Numbered from the stretch's first letter, positions 37,824 through 47,839 are shown. The stretch is 64,000 bases of DNA from CBDANW01 sp965197825 (GCA_965197825.1 CBDANW010000002.1:186001-250000), one strand, 5' to 3'. Translations and numbers: made by a program. The notes: generated by a model not told the origin, from the letters alone.

Positions 37824-39494
37824 GTGACGAACGCCGCCATCAACGTACCCGTTCCGAGGAACGAGCCGATCTACGAGTACGCGCCGGGAAGCCCGGAGCG
37901 CGCCGAGCTCCAGGCCGCCATCAAGGACATGGCGTCCAAGGAGATCGAGATTCCCATCGTCGTGGGCGGTAAGGAAATCCGCACCGGCGATATGGGCGAT
38001 TGCGTCTGCCCGCACGACCACGGACACGTCCTGGGCCGCTACCACAAGGCCACCGCGGACATCATCGACCAAGCGGCGAAAGCTGCCTCGGATGCCTGGC
38101 ACGAGTGGTCGGTCATGGACCACCGGGCCCGGGCGAGCATTTTCCTCAAGATGGCCGAGCTCCTCGCCGGCAAGTACCGGCCCACCGTCAACGCCGCTAC
38201 GATGCTCGTCCAGTCCAAGACCCCTCATCAGTCGGAGATCGATGCAGCGGCAGAGCTGGTGGATTTCTACCGCTTCAACGTGCACTACATGGAGCAGATC
38301 TACTCGGGGCAGCCCGTCTCCAGCGACGGCGTCTGGAACTACGTCGAGTACCGGGCACTCGAAGGATTCGTCTTCGCAGTCACCCCGTTCAATTTCACCT
38401 CGATCGCCGGCAATCTGCCCACCGCGCCAGCCCTGATGGGAAACACCGTGCTGTGGAAGCCGGCCTCGAGTGCCGTCTTGTCGGCCCACTACCTGGTGCA
38501 GCTCTTCAAAGAAGCCGGCCTGCCGGACGGCGTCGTCAACTTCATCCCCGGCTCCGGTGGCAAAGTCGGTGGCCCGGTCATGGACCTCGCAGGCCTTTCC
38601 GGAATTCACTTCACTGGTTCCACCGAAGTCTTCCAGAACATGTGGCGGACGGTGGGCAACAACATTACGAACTACAGGGTCTACCCCCGCATCGTGGGCG
38701 AGACCGGCGGGAAGAACTATATCTTCGTCCATCCCTCGGCACAGATCGACGCGGTGGTCGCCAATACGCTGCGCGCCGCGTTCGAGTACCAGGGGCAGAA
38801 ATGCTCCGCTGCTTCGCGGACTTACATCCCGGAGAGCGCCTGGCCGGAGTTCAAAGAGCGCTGGGTCGAGCAGGTCAAGACGATCAAGATGGGCGACCCC
38901 ACGGACTTCGAACACTTCATGGGGGCCGTAATCGACAAGGCCGCTTTCAGCGACATCACCGAGTACATCGACTATGCGAAAGATTCGTCGGACGCAGAGC
39001 TCCTCACCGGTGGCAACTACGATTCGGAGAAAGGCTACTTCGTCGAGCCGACCACTGTCGTGACCAAGGATCCGAGGTTCCGGCTGATGGAGGAGGAGAT
39101 CTTCGGCCCGGTGTTGACCGTCTACGTCTACCCGGACGGGAAGTTCGAGGAGACTCTCGAGCTCTGCAACGACACCTCGCCCTACGGTCTCACCGGGGCG
39201 ATCTTCTCCCAGGATCGCGTGGCCATCGAAAAGGCCTATGCGGCGCTTCGCCAGACGGCAGGCAACTTCTACATCAACGACAAGCCGACCGGTGCCGTCG
39301 TCGGCCAGCAGCCGTTCGGTGGAAGTCGCGCCTCTGGGACCAACGACAAGGCGGGCTCTGCCGGCAACCTCATGCGATGGACGAGCTTGCGGACCGTCAA
39401 AGAGACCTTCGTGCCGGCCACCGACTACCGCTACCCTTTCATGGAGAAGGAAGAGGGTGGCATAAGGGAAGTGCCGAAGCGGGCAGCTTCGTAA
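37824..39494 (+). CDS. pruA: 1-pyrroline-5-carboxylate dehydrogenase
   Basis: 556 residues from a GTG nine bases after AGGAGG. Oxidises glutamate-gamma-semialdehyde to glutamate with NAD, the second step of proline catabolism. Aldehyde-dehydrogenase landmarks: AVTPFNFTSIAGNLPTAPAL, GETGGKN (Glu293), FEYQGQKCSAASR (Cys327), EEEIFGPVLTVYVY and QPFGGSRASGTNDKAG. The length is that of stand-alone P5CDH rather than a PutA fusion; no proline dehydrogenase gene is in the window. Followed by a strong terminator. Confidence 0.93.
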   Translation: MTNAAINVPVPRNEPIYEYAPGSPERAELQAAIKDMASKEIEIPIVVGGKEIRTGDMGDCVCPHDHGHVLGRYHKATADIIDQAAKAASDAWHEWSVMDHRARASIFLKMAELLAGKYRPTVNAATMLVQSKTPHQSEIDAAAELVDFYRFNVHYMEQIYSGQPVSSDGVWNYVEYRALEGFVFAVTPFNFTSIAGNLPTAPALMGNTVLWKPASSAVLSAHYLVQLFKEAGLPDGVVNFIPGSGGKVGGPVMDLAGLSGIHFTGSTEVFQNMWRTVGNNITNYRVYPRIVGETGGKNYIFVHPSAQIDAVVANTLRAAFEYQGQKCSAASRTYIPESAWPEFKERWVEQVKTIKMGDPTDFEHFMGAVIDKAAFSDITEYIDYAKDSSDAELLTGGNYDSEKGYFVEPTTVVTKDPRFRLMEEEIFGPVLTVYVYPDGKFEETLELCNDTSPYGLTGAIFSQDRVAIEKAYAALRQTAGNFYINDKPTGAVVGQQPFGGSRASGTNDKAGSAGNLMRWTSLRTVKETFVPATDYRYPFMEKEEGGIREVPKRAAS

Positions 39495-39512
39495 CCCGGC
39501 CATTTCTGTCCG

Positions 39513-39550
39513 AGCCGCTGATCCACCCAGGGCCAGCGGCTTTTTCTTTT
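39513..39550 (+). terminator. Rho-independent terminator after pruA
   Basis: AGCCGCTG (39513-39520) pairs with CAGCGGCT (39534-39541), followed by TTTTCTTTT. Confidence 0.85.
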
Positions 39551-39561
39551 GCAGGCGAAGG

Positions 39562-39687
39562 CGTCCTGTGCCAAAACTCGGCCCAGCCGGCATCGACGAA
39601 AGAACTACGCCTCTCGAAATCAGGCTCAAACTCTAGCACGCGAACGGGTTACACGGCAGGCGCCAACATTTGACTACGGAAGCACCC
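39562..39687. repeat. Element N4 (copy 3)
   Basis: GCGTCCTGTGCCAAAACTCG to CTACGGAAGCACCC; about 93% like the copy at 15326. Confidence 0.75.
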
Positions 39688-39800
39688 GAGTTCCATTCTT
39701 CGCCGCTGTACGCTACTAGATGGAGGATCGCGATATGCGTCTCCATCGCGCGCAATCGACCGAGAGAACGACGGCATAGCCTGTGAGAGGTAAGACTAAG

Positions 39801-39909
39801 ATGCGACACTTCCCCATTCCCGTATGGATCGCTGTGCTCGCCACGGGCTCGTGGCACAACCCCGCCACGGCCCAGACGTCGTGGCGGGGCTTGGTGGTTG
39901 CCCCCGAAT
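39801..39909 (+). pseudogene. 5' remnant of an exported-protein gene
   Basis: MRHFPIPVWIAVLATGSWHN then PATAQ, a signal peptide with its cleavage region, preceded by GAGAGGTAAGA. After TSWRGLVVAPE the frame runs into element N6. The rest is not adjacent. Confidence 0.5.
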
Positions 39910-40047
39910 CCCGTCCTGTGCCAAAACTCGGACAGCCACGGCATCCCCAAGCGCCGGCCTACGGCCCTTGGCCCGGTCGCAAACACAGACGCTAAGTTGC
40001 TGATTTATGGCCTATTTCAAAAGAGCCGAGTTTTGGCACAGGACGGG
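39910..40047. mobile_element. Minimal 138-bp element N6 with both IS ends
   Basis: CCCGTCCTGTGCCAAAACTC to GAGTTTTGGCACAGGACGGG with only about 100 bp between, mostly the terminal region common to the family. 40048-40285 holds no supported gene; a short inverted repeat flanks CGCCGAGCCTGGCGGAG near 40258. Confidence 0.75.
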
Positions 40048-40285
40048 GAAATGTCACGAGCAGCACGTGAGGGGTTCCATTCGAGCACACGAATGGTTTT
40101 CTGCCCCTCTCCGGTCAAAAGAGCTCCATCTCCGCCCCCGGGAGTTCACTTCGGCGATGGCGAGCACGTTACCCTCGAAGAGCCTGGCCTCTGCCAAAGC
40201 ATAACGATTACTGTGGAAAAAGGTTAGAACCGTAATATTCGATGTTGGGTGTCCCTCCGCCGAGCCTGGCGGAGGGACGATCTAG

Positions 40286-40765
40286 CTAGCCGTCCAACGA
40301 GGCCCGCAAGAACCAGTCGTGCTTCTCGAACTCGGTGATGATGGAGGTCAACAAATCGGCGGTATCGGTATCGCCTGTGTCGTTGGCAATTTCGCGCGAT
40401 TCGCGTAGACCGATCAAGTAGGCTTCGATCCGATCCGCCAGCAACTTCACGTGCTCCATATCGCGGGTCGTGTCTCGAGGGTATTCGGTCAGTGCCGACG
40501 CTCCGGCGACGTGCCGGGCGGTTCCGTACGCTTGGCCGCCGAGAGTGACCGCGCGCTCGGCAACGGCATCGTTGTGGTTGGCGAGGCTGACCGCGAACGT
40601 CTCGAACAGGGGATGGAGCGACGGGAACTGAGGTCCCCGGATGTTCCAGTGCGCGACTTTGATGTGGCTGTGCAGATCGAGTCCGTCCGCGAGCCGTGCG
40701 TTCAGGCTCTCGATGACACGGCGGCGTGCTTGTTCGGATAGCATGCTCGGGCTTGGGTACATCAT
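40286..40765 (-). CDS. dps: DNA-binding ferritin-like protein Dps
   Basis: 159 residues from the first of two adjacent ATGs, after AAAGGAG; an ATG 36 bp upstream has no ribosome site. The ferroxidase signature HIKVAHWNIRGPQFPSLHPL is present, followed by LANHNDAVAERAVTLGG. It oxidises iron with peroxide, stores it and protects DNA in the cytoplasm. It is divergent from an oxyR-like gene with an OxyR-type site between, the classic arrangement for peroxide control. Confidence 0.93.
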   Translation of the reverse strand: MMYPSPSMLSEQARRRVIESLNARLADGLDLHSHIKVAHWNIRGPQFPSLHPLFETFAVSLANHNDAVAERAVTLGGQAYGTARHVAGASALTEYPRDTTRDMEHVKLLADRIEAYLIGLRESREIANDTGDTDTADLLTSIITEFEKHDWFLRASLDG

Positions 40766-40851
40766 CTCTTGGTGTCTCCTTTCGTCGTTTTCCTGACCCA
40801 AGGATGCCAGTAATCCGCTGATTCGTCCAAGATATCGTTCAGATTATTATG

Positions 40852-40866
40852 ATAGTGTGTATCTAT
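40852..40866. promoter_or_regulatory. OxyR-type binding site between dps and oxyR
   Basis: ATAG-TGTGTAT-CTAT fits the ATAG-N7-CTAT half-site of OxyR. It ends one base before the oxyR ATG and lies 87 bp from the dps start. Confidence 0.6.
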
Positions 40867-40867
40867 C

Positions 40868-41781
40868 ATGATACTGAGCCCTCATCCTGTCACGGTGCGC
40901 CAGCTCCAATACATCGTCGCGGTGGCGGAGCGAAGGAGTTTTCGTAGAGCTGCGACCGAGTGCCACGTTTCTCAGCCTTCGCTCTCGGCGCAGATCGCAC
41001 AGGTGGAGGGCGCCCTCGGGGTCCGCGTCTTCGAGCGCGACCGACGCCACGTGCTCGTGACTCCCGCCGGCACCGATATCGTCGCGCGCGCACGCTCCTG
41101 AGATCGATGGAGGAGCTCGTTGACAGCGCTACGCGGCTGGCCGACCCGTTTTTGGGCACACTTCGGCTCGGCGTCATCCCCACCATCGGTCCGTACCTGT
41201 TGCCGGATCTGGTGCCTCGCCTCCGTGCCGCGTACCCGAAGCTCACTCTGCTGTGGATCGAAGACAAGACCGAGACGTTGATGGCGCGACTGCGGGACGG
41301 CAAGATTGAAGGCGCGATTTTGGCGCTGGAAGCGGATATCGGTTCCGTGGAGCGCGTCGTGCTCGGCGACGATCCGTTCGTGTTCGCGGCGCCACCGGAC
41401 CACCCACTCGCTCGCGGTAATCGACGCATCCGTGGACACGACCTCGACGGCCACGCGCTCCTGCTTCTGGACGACGGTCACTGCTTCCGCGATCAAGCGC
41501 TCTCGTTTTGCTCGAAGGCCGGTGCGGACGAGATGGCGGTGCGCGCCACCAGCCTGTCCACCCTTGCGCAAATGGCGGCGAGCGGCGCTGGCGGAACCCT
41601 TCTTCCATCCCTCGCGATTGATGTCGAGAACCGCCGAGGGACGCTCCGCATCCGTCGCTTCGCCGGAGACCCTCCCAAGCGGACCATCGCACTGGTGTGG
41701 CGGCGCGGCTCCGCGCTTGAGCCGACACTCCATCCTATCGGCCAAACGATGGGTAAGGTCTACCGCAAGCTTTCGTATTGA
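40868..41781 (+). pseudogene. oxyR: OxyR-like LysR regulator with a frameshift
   Basis: Frame 1 (40868-41101): LysR HTH, VRQLQYIVAVAERRSFRRAA, ATECHVSQPSLSAQIAQVEG, stopping at IVARARS. Frame 2 resumes with ARTLLRSMEELVDSATRLAD and runs to KVYRKLSY. The break is in a GCGCGCGC run near 41088-41098, so a single small indel explains it. The redox pair of OxyR is kept: DDGHCFRDQALSFCSKAG has both cysteines at E. coli spacing. Either a recent pseudogene, a sequencing error in the GC run, or recoding. No other frame damage is visible. Confidence 0.85.
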
Positions 41782-41943
41782 GATCCCAGCGTCGTGCCCA
41801 TCTCACGATAGCCGCGCGCACGCGGCGGTGCGAGGACCCCCGGAAGGATGTCTTCTGTCTGAGGGGGGCGACGCCTGAGGAGCGTCACCGCCGCCGTCTG
41901 TGGCAGGGCCGTCGTGAGCGGCACAAAGACCGTTGTCCACAGG

Positions 41944-42300
41944 TCATCGGGGGAATCGTAACAAATCCTCGTGTCTGAAGAGCGTGAAGGAAGGGTTCAA
42001 GAAGGGCCAGGACAGCTCGAAGTGGGAAGCGGAAGACGAGATGCGGCTGTCGTCGTAATGATTGTTGAAGGATTCGAGGGCATTGTTGCTCTTGCCCCAG
42101 TGCTCCCACAGAGCGGCAAACGAAATCGGCGACCCGTCCTCAAGTGCCACAAAGTAGGGCTACTTGTCCTACCCGGTCCGTTGCCACTCGAACCACCCAT
42201 CGGCCGGCACCAGGCATCGACGCGAACGGAAGGCGCCGCCGAATGACGGCTTTGTGCGTCGGGCGGCCATTTCGTGAGCCGATTCGAGGGCTGTGCTCCG
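41944..42300 (-). pseudogene. SRAP (YedK/HMCES-like) relic
   Basis: Two frames give ESAHEMAARRTKPSFGGAFR SRRCLVPADGWFEWQRTG and MALEDGSPISFAALWEHWGK, the middle of a SOS-response-associated peptidase that crosslinks abasic sites. The catalytic Cys2 region and the C-terminus are lost; the 5' side is cut by the IS256-type element at about 42337. 41782-41943 holds nothing recognisable. Confidence 0.65.
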
Positions 42301-42336
42301 CAAAAACTCGATCCGTCGTTGATTCCGCGAAAGTGT

Positions 42337-43757
42337 GCCAATCTTAGTTGGGAATTGAAACGGCTCCAAACCCCGTGGTTTGATGGCGTTGGACAAAACA
42401 AAATCAAGCCGCGAAGAAAGGAAGCCGAGATGGGAAGTCTGCTACGTTCGGTCAATAAACGCAAGAAGTCGCGTCGTTTGGGTGAGGTCGAGATGGTGAG
42501 GCACGAGGATTACGGGGAACTCGCGCTGGACGCCAAGGTAGAGATGATCCGTTCGTTGGTCCCCCTTGGTCTAATGCACGTTCACGAGTTGCTCGACGAC
42601 GAAGTGAAGGCGTTGGCGGGAGAGCGATACTCTCGCAAGGACGAGCTGGAACGCGGTCGCCGTCCCGGAAGCAACCCGGGCACGGTAGGGCTTGGCGGCC
42701 AGCGGGTACCGATCCGTGTGCCACGGGTTCGGAGCATCGAGGGAGGAGAGATTCCGCTTCGCTGCTACGAGGCGGTGAGCCACGGCGGTGAGGTGAATGA
42801 TCTTCTGCTGAAACGAGTTCTCTACGGAATCTCTTGTCGCAACTACGAGGCGGCAGCGGAAGCGATTCCGGGCGCCATCGGGCTGTCGAGCTCAACGGTG
42901 TCCCGAGGGTTCGTGCAAGCGAGCGCTGCGAAGCTGCGGGAGATGCAGGAACGGGATCTGACCGGCGAGGATGTGGTGGCGCTGTTTCTGGATGGGAAGA
43001 CATTCGCCGAGGCAACGATGGTCGTGGCTCTGGGCATCACGCTTTGCGGGGAAAAACGCTTCTTGGGCTTCGTGGAGACGGACACGGAGAACGGGCAGGT
43101 GTTGACGCCGTTCCTGCGTTCACTGCTCGAGCGGGGACTCGATATCTCCCAGGGTCTGCTGGTGATCATCGACGGCGGCAAGGGTCTCCAAGCGGCAGTC
43201 AAGAAGGCATTCCGTAAGCGGGCCCTGATACAACGCTGCCAGTGGCACAAACGTGAAAACGTAGTGAGCTACCTGTCCAAGGGCGAGCAGGCGTCATGGC
43301 GCAAGCGGCTCCAGTGGGCCTACAACAGGCCGGAGTACGAAGAGGCCCTCACTGCGCTCGAGCAACTCCACGGTGAGTTAGAAGAGCGGAACCAATCCGC
43401 AGCTGGCAGCCTGGAGGAAGGCCTCGAGGAGACGCTGACGTTGCATCGACTCGGCGTATACGGGGTGCTGGGCCGTTCGTTCAAGACGACGAACTGCCTT
43501 GAGTCCGTCAATGCTCTCGTCGAGGAACGCTGCGCGAAGGTCGACCACTGGAAGAACTCGAGCCAACGCCAGCGCTGGTTGGCAACGGCGCTCGTAGACA
43601 TCGAACCGCGCTTGAGGAAGGTGGTGGGCTACCGCCATCTTCCCAAGCTTCGCGAAGCTCTCAAGCGGGAACTGAAGATCGAGGCGAAGACATCAACCGT
43701 ATCGAAGAAGAAGGTCGCTTAAACGTGAGCCGTGGAGAGTTTCAACTAAGAATGGGC
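42337..43757. mobile_element. Second IS256-type insertion sequence
   Basis: Imperfect terminal repeats GCCAATCTTAGTTG (left) and GCCCATTCTTAGTTG (right, inverted) bracket one transposase gene. No copy elsewhere in the window. 43758-43854 is unassigned; 43855-43898 is a right-type end of the common IS family. Confidence 0.75.
42430..43722 (+). CDS. IS256-family (mutator) transposase, second lineage
   Basis: 430 residues from MGSLLRSVNKRKKSRRLGEV after GAAAGGAAG; an upstream in-frame extension contains no ribosome site. Motifs: VALFLDGKTFAEATMVVALG (first Asp), LLVIIDGGKGLQ (second Asp), RCQWHKRENVVSYL and TNCLESVNALVEER (Glu). Length and order are normal and no frame damage is visible, so it may be active. 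Confidence 0.93.
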   Translation: MGSLLRSVNKRKKSRRLGEVEMVRHEDYGELALDAKVEMIRSLVPLGLMHVHELLDDEVKALAGERYSRKDELERGRRPGSNPGTVGLGGQRVPIRVPRVRSIEGGEIPLRCYEAVSHGGEVNDLLLKRVLYGISCRNYEAAAEAIPGAIGLSSSTVSRGFVQASAAKLREMQERDLTGEDVVALFLDGKTFAEATMVVALGITLCGEKRFLGFVETDTENGQVLTPFLRSLLERGLDISQGLLVIIDGGKGLQAAVKKAFRKRALIQRCQWHKRENVVSYLSKGEQASWRKRLQWAYNRPEYEEALTALEQLHGELEERNQSAAGSLEEGLEETLTLHRLGVYGVLGRSFKTTNCLESVNALVEERCAKVDHWKNSSQRQRWLATALVDIEPRLRKVVGYRHLPKLREALKRELKIEAKTSTVSKKKVA

Positions 43758-43898
43758 TTGACTCGATTCCGCAGTTCAGAGCTGCAAGGATTGGCCGTTT
43801 CGCGGCGAACGGATGGGGTGATCCGACGTCATTGTAAACGTCGAAAGGTTCGCTCTTGCGATCTATTTCAAAAGGGCCGAGTTTTGGCACAGGACGGG

Positions 43899-44286
43899 GT
43901 ACTTCGGCGTGGGCGGCGCTTCTGGCTTTCTACCCGTTCGGGGTTACGAGACATCCACACTGTCGGGACGCCATGCCTGGTCGGCGTCGGTCGAGTTCCG
44001 TGCGCCGCTCGCGCTCGTCAACCGCGGGCTCGGGGCGTGGCCCTTCCACGTAGATCGTCTGTTTGGCTCCGTTTTGATCGACGCTGGTAACGCGTGGGGT
44101 TTCAGTACGCCGTCCTCTGATGTGGAGCACCCGAGACTCCATCCCCTGATGTCAGCCGGGTTCGAGCTCAGCACGGACTTGCTTACCTTCTACCAAGTCC
44201 CGCACCGGCTGCGCATCGGGGTCGCGTTTCCGCTGGCCGAAGGGGAAGGAGTCCGCTACTACGTCCGCCTCGGGGTCCCGTTCTAA
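43899..44286 (+). pseudogene. C-terminal fragment of an Omp85/BamA-like barrel protein
   Basis: About 128 codons: YFGVGGASGFLPVRGYETST, LVNRGLGAWPFHVDRLFGSV, LIDAGNAWG and the ending YYVRLGVPF with a terminal Phe. This resembles the last strands of surface-antigen (Omp85) barrels. The 5' part is removed by the IS end at 43898; the signal-peptide remnant at 39801 could be its other end, but nothing proves it. Confidence 0.6.
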
Positions 44287-44310
44287 CCAGTGAGACTAGG
44301 AGGTAGGCCA

Positions 44311-44586
44311 TCAGGTCATCCTGCCGTAGTTGCCCAAAGACGGGCGGCTGACAGAGTAGGGCAGCAATGGCGCCCCCTGCTCTTGCCAGGCGAGCCACAA
44401 CTCCACCTTCTCGCGAAGCTCCCGTCCCGGTTTCCGCGCACACCAGACCAACGAGCCCGGGTATAGCCGTGGCGACTTGCCCCGTTCCTTCGTCCAATGG
44501 CCGATGCGCTCGGTGTTGGTCGTGAGGTCAAAATACTCATGCGACTTCCCGATCAATGCATGCTCCAGAAACCGTGTCCCTTCCAT
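44311..44586 (-). pseudogene. Fragment resembling DUF499-type ATPase
   Basis: GKSHEYFDLTTNTERIGHWT, KERGKSPRLYPGSLVWCARK, PGRELREKVELWLAWQ resembles a segment I recall from large DUF499 anti-phage proteins. Only about 80 codons remain and there is no natural start or end. 44587-44836 holds an R4 repeat and otherwise nothing. Confidence 0.4.
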
Positions 44587-44627
44587 AAACTAAGAAGCGC
44601 CCCACGGCTGACGAACCAAGCCTAGAC

Positions 44628-44689
44628 ACCTCTAATCCGAAACGTCCCGGCGCGCGGGTCTTGAGTTCGTTTGTATTTTTGGACACGAC
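44628..44689. repeat. R4 repeat copy
   Basis: Contains CCGAAACGTCCCGGCGCGCG and TTTTTGGACACGACG, the reverse complement of the copies at 24358 and 61305. Confidence 0.65.
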
Positions 44690-44836
44690 GTAGTCAACGA
44701 AGTTCTCTCACGATTTACGCTGAACGCCTTGCGCGCGTTTTTTTCCACTACACCGGCAGGATCCTCAGCCGGTTGTCAGGAAATCAGGCTCAAACTTAAC
44801 CTCACGGGCAGGCTCGGGTGTGCCGCCGACGAACCG

Positions 44837-47545
44837 TCAGAACGAGACGGTGGCGGTCATCGAGATCGTCCGCGGCGCGCCGAGCCAGGCAGCGTTCTCG
44901 GTGATGGCGGAGAGATAGGCCTTGTCGAGCAGGTTGTTCGCCACGATCGAGAACTCCGTCGACCGAAGTAGATCGCTCAATGCCTCGCCTGAGAAACTGA
45001 CGTAGGCATCCACCAGCCAATAGGCGTCCGCGTACCAGTCCGCCGCCGTCAGGCTGACGCGCCGCGGCGATGTGTACTTGGCGCTCAGCCCCATGCCGAG
45101 GGGGCCGGTCCGGTCGAGTGAGACGACCCACAGCCGATCCGGCACGCCAGTGACGTCAGTCCCCGCAACGATGCCCTGGTTGGCGTCGACGAGCGGGTCG
45201 CCGCTTCCGATGTACTCCGAGTCGTTGAACGTGTAAGCGGTATAGAACGACATCCGCTGCGGCATCTGCACCGTCGCGGAAAGCTCGACACCGCTCGTGT
45301 CGATGCCGCCGGCGTTGAAGTAGGCGCCGCCTCCGGGGATGAGGTAGTTGGGACCAGCGAGCGTTTGCGGACCGAGGTAGAAGACCCGGTTCTCGAAATC
45401 GATAGTGTACCAGGTGGCACTCAATGCCACCCGCTCCCCCGCATACTGCAGCCCGACATCGATGTTCGAGGCGGTTTCCGGTTCGAGCAGGTCGAGACTC
45501 CGGCCCGGCATCTCAAGCAGCGTGCTGCTGATCGCCTTGAAGTTCTGGGCATAGCCTGCAAAAAAGTCGAGCCCTTCGACCGGCGTATCGTATGTGACGC
45601 CACCGGAGAAGAGCAGGTCGGAATCGGAATCGAAGGTCAGGTCCGGGTCGACATTGAACAGGTCCTCGCGCGACACGCCGACCAGGAACTGCTTGACGCC
45701 GCCGCTCAGAGCAAACGGCCCGGCGTAGAGCGTCTCCTCCACGTACCACTTGAAGACGTGCTGCGGGAAGTCCCACTCGTACTGGTGCCAATAGGCCTGC
45801 TCATCCCACTTGAAGCTGAGCGTCGGGTCCAGCATCTGGTGCCAGTCCCGGCCAAGGTCCCGCCGCGAGTCCTCGTACCAGATGCCGGCGCGCAGCGTGC
45901 TGCCGACGTCGCCGATGGTGGTGAACCACTCCTCGTCGAGCGTCACGCCGACGCGGTCTTTCCCGTAGTGGCTGTGGCGGTACGACTGCACCGCGGTGGC
46001 GCCCGGGTGGCACGCCGGGTCGACCTCCGGGCCGCCCGAGCCATAGTAGTTGAAGATGTAGGACGACATGCACCTGGGCTTCGGTCCGACGGCGACGCCC
46101 TCCTGGTTCACGAAGCGGATCAGCCCGCGCTGCGCGCCGCCTTGTACCGGTGTCCGGCCCATCAGCTCCGATTCCGGTCCGCCGCCGTCGTCGGTGACGT
46201 CGACGATGTAGGGAGGCAGCCAGTCGCCGCGGCCCCGGTTGCGATGAAAATAGGCGCCCGCGCTCAGCGAGCTGACGTCGCTGAACGACCAGTCCGCTTT
46301 CAGGTAGGCGAACGTGTTGTTCCGCCGTGTCTGCCAGCCTGGCCGGTAGAACTGGTTCAGGTACGGGACGCCGGGCCAGTCGCCGACCAGGCGGTCCCAC
46401 CGCGGGTTGGCCAGGAAGTCGGCCTCGCTGTAGATCCGCTGGTAGGTATCCTCGTGGATGCTGTCGTACGAGATGTAGCTGGTGAGATCGAGGCGCCCGT
46501 GCGACGAGACCAGCTTGGCGGCAACGTGCTCCCGCTCGTTCCGCGCCGAACCCTGCACCCAGTCGGTCGCCTCCTGGCGGACTGCGGCGATCCAGGCGCG
46601 GGTCTCACTGCCGAACAGCGGCCCGGTGTCGACCCGCATGGAGAACCGCTTGCCGTCGTTCTCGCCGATGGTGGTCGACGCGGTGTAGGTCCGCTCGGCC
46701 GCCGGATCGTCCGTGATGAAGTTGAAGGTGCCGCCCAGCGCCTCGACCGACCGGGAGGCGATGTCGGCCGTCCCCTGCGACACCTCGACGCCCCCGAGGT
46801 TCATCGGGTCGATGAACCGGTTCGCTTTGGAGCCGCTCCAGTAGTCGGACGTACCGTTCGGGAATCCGTCGATGGTGGTGCCGATCTGCGCGTCGTTGAT
46901 GGTCACCTGGAAGCCACGCACGGCGACGTTGCTCGACCAGTCGTCGAAGCCGTACGCGTCCCCCTCCTGGACGGATACACCGGGGAGGTTGTCCACCACC
47001 GACGTCACGCTGGTGATGTTCGATTGCTGCAGCATCATCGGTTCGGCGACGACGTTGCGCGCGAAGATCTGGGGCTCCTCGGCGACGACGCTGACCGTTT
47101 CGAGCAGCCGCGTGACCTGCAGGCTGACGTCCACCGTCGGCGCGGACGCGGCGGCCAGCTCGACGGTATGCGCCAACTCCTCGAAGCCTGGCAGTGTGAA
47201 CGTGATGGTGTACGCGCCTGGCGGCAGCGCCTCGAACACGTAACTCCCGTCCCCATCGGTTACAACCACGCGCGTGCCGACGGCCAGCGCGGGTCCCGCG
47301 GCTGCGACGGTCACGCCGGGCAGCACACCGCCGGTTTCGTCGGTGACCGTCCCGGAGATCGTCGCGTCCTGGGCGTTGGCGACGCCGGGCGCGTACACGA
47401 CGGCCGCGAAAACCAGCACCAGCAAGAGGAAAGCCTGTCTGTGATTGCGAGGTGTCAATAATTTGTCGCTCCATTTACCGCTTCGCATCGCTAGAAAAGC
47501 TGAGCCTCGCAATGGCGTCCATCGAAACATTAGTTTCAGTTTCAT
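44837..47545 (-). CDS. TonB-dependent receptor with carboxypeptidase-regulatory-like domain
   Basis: 902 residues from the second of two close ATGs (AAGGG seven bases before). A signal sequence with a long N-region ends at GVANAQ. A regulatory-like beta domain follows (ATISGTVTDETGGVLPGVTV to VDVSLQV), then the plug (NLPGVSVQEGDAYGFDDWSS, VEVSQGTADIASRSVEALGG) and a barrel ending ISMTATVSF. Imports an unknown substrate using TonB energy. The gene is intact; a truncated receptor gene lies on its other side beyond element N2. Substrate cannot be told from sequence by eye. Confidence 0.93.
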   Translation of the reverse strand: MKLKLMFRWTPLRGSAFLAMRSGKWSDKLLTPRNHRQAFLLLVLVFAAVVYAPGVANAQDATISGTVTDETGGVLPGVTVAAAGPALAVGTRVVVTDGDGSYVFEALPPGAYTITFTLPGFEELAHTVELAAASAPTVDVSLQVTRLLETVSVVAEEPQIFARNVVAEPMMLQQSNITSVTSVVDNLPGVSVQEGDAYGFDDWSSNVAVRGFQVTINDAQIGTTIDGFPNGTSDYWSGSKANRFIDPMNLGGVEVSQGTADIASRSVEALGGTFNFITDDPAAERTYTASTTIGENDGKRFSMRVDTGPLFGSETRAWIAAVRQEATDWVQGSARNEREHVAAKLVSSHGRLDLTSYISYDSIHEDTYQRIYSEADFLANPRWDRLVGDWPGVPYLNQFYRPGWQTRRNNTFAYLKADWSFSDVSSLSAGAYFHRNRGRGDWLPPYIVDVTDDGGGPESELMGRTPVQGGAQRGLIRFVNQEGVAVGPKPRCMSSYIFNYYGSGGPEVDPACHPGATAVQSYRHSHYGKDRVGVTLDEEWFTTIGDVGSTLRAGIWYEDSRRDLGRDWHQMLDPTLSFKWDEQAYWHQYEWDFPQHVFKWYVEETLYAGPFALSGGVKQFLVGVSREDLFNVDPDLTFDSDSDLLFSGGVTYDTPVEGLDFFAGYAQNFKAISSTLLEMPGRSLDLLEPETASNIDVGLQYAGERVALSATWYTIDFENRVFYLGPQTLAGPNYLIPGGGAYFNAGGIDTSGVELSATVQMPQRMSFYTAYTFNDSEYIGSGDPLVDANQGIVAGTDVTGVPDRLWVVSLDRTGPLGMGLSAKYTSPRRVSLTAADWYADAYWLVDAYVSFSGEALSDLLRSTEFSIVANNLLDKAYLSAITENAAWLGAPRTISMTATVSF

Positions 47546-47839
47546 GGTTTTACCCTTCATTGTGACAATTTCCGATCGTTGCTAGCGCTGGTACTCCCTC
47601 GCGGAGGGGAGTTTGCTCGTCAACTGACGATTGCCTGTCGGTTGACCGCCTCTCTCCTCCAAACCTCTCACTTCTACACCATTTCGTGTGATATTAGCGT
47701 GATTTTTAAAGCTGCGTCAGTGATATTTTTATGAATTCTTCCGTGAATCGCTACAATCGGTGCTATCTGGGCTCCGCACGTCTCGAATCCGGCTCTTGCA
47801 TTGGGACTTATACCGTTAGATTGACAGCGATTCCCAGAA

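Noticed and set aside
37659..39629. 656-codon minus-strand frame opposite pruA
   Set aside because: Spans IS ends and the whole of pruA; an artefact of GC-rich codon use.
45365..47461. 698-codon plus-strand frame opposite a TonB receptor
   Set aside because: Antisense shadow of the 902-residue receptor; no domain visible.
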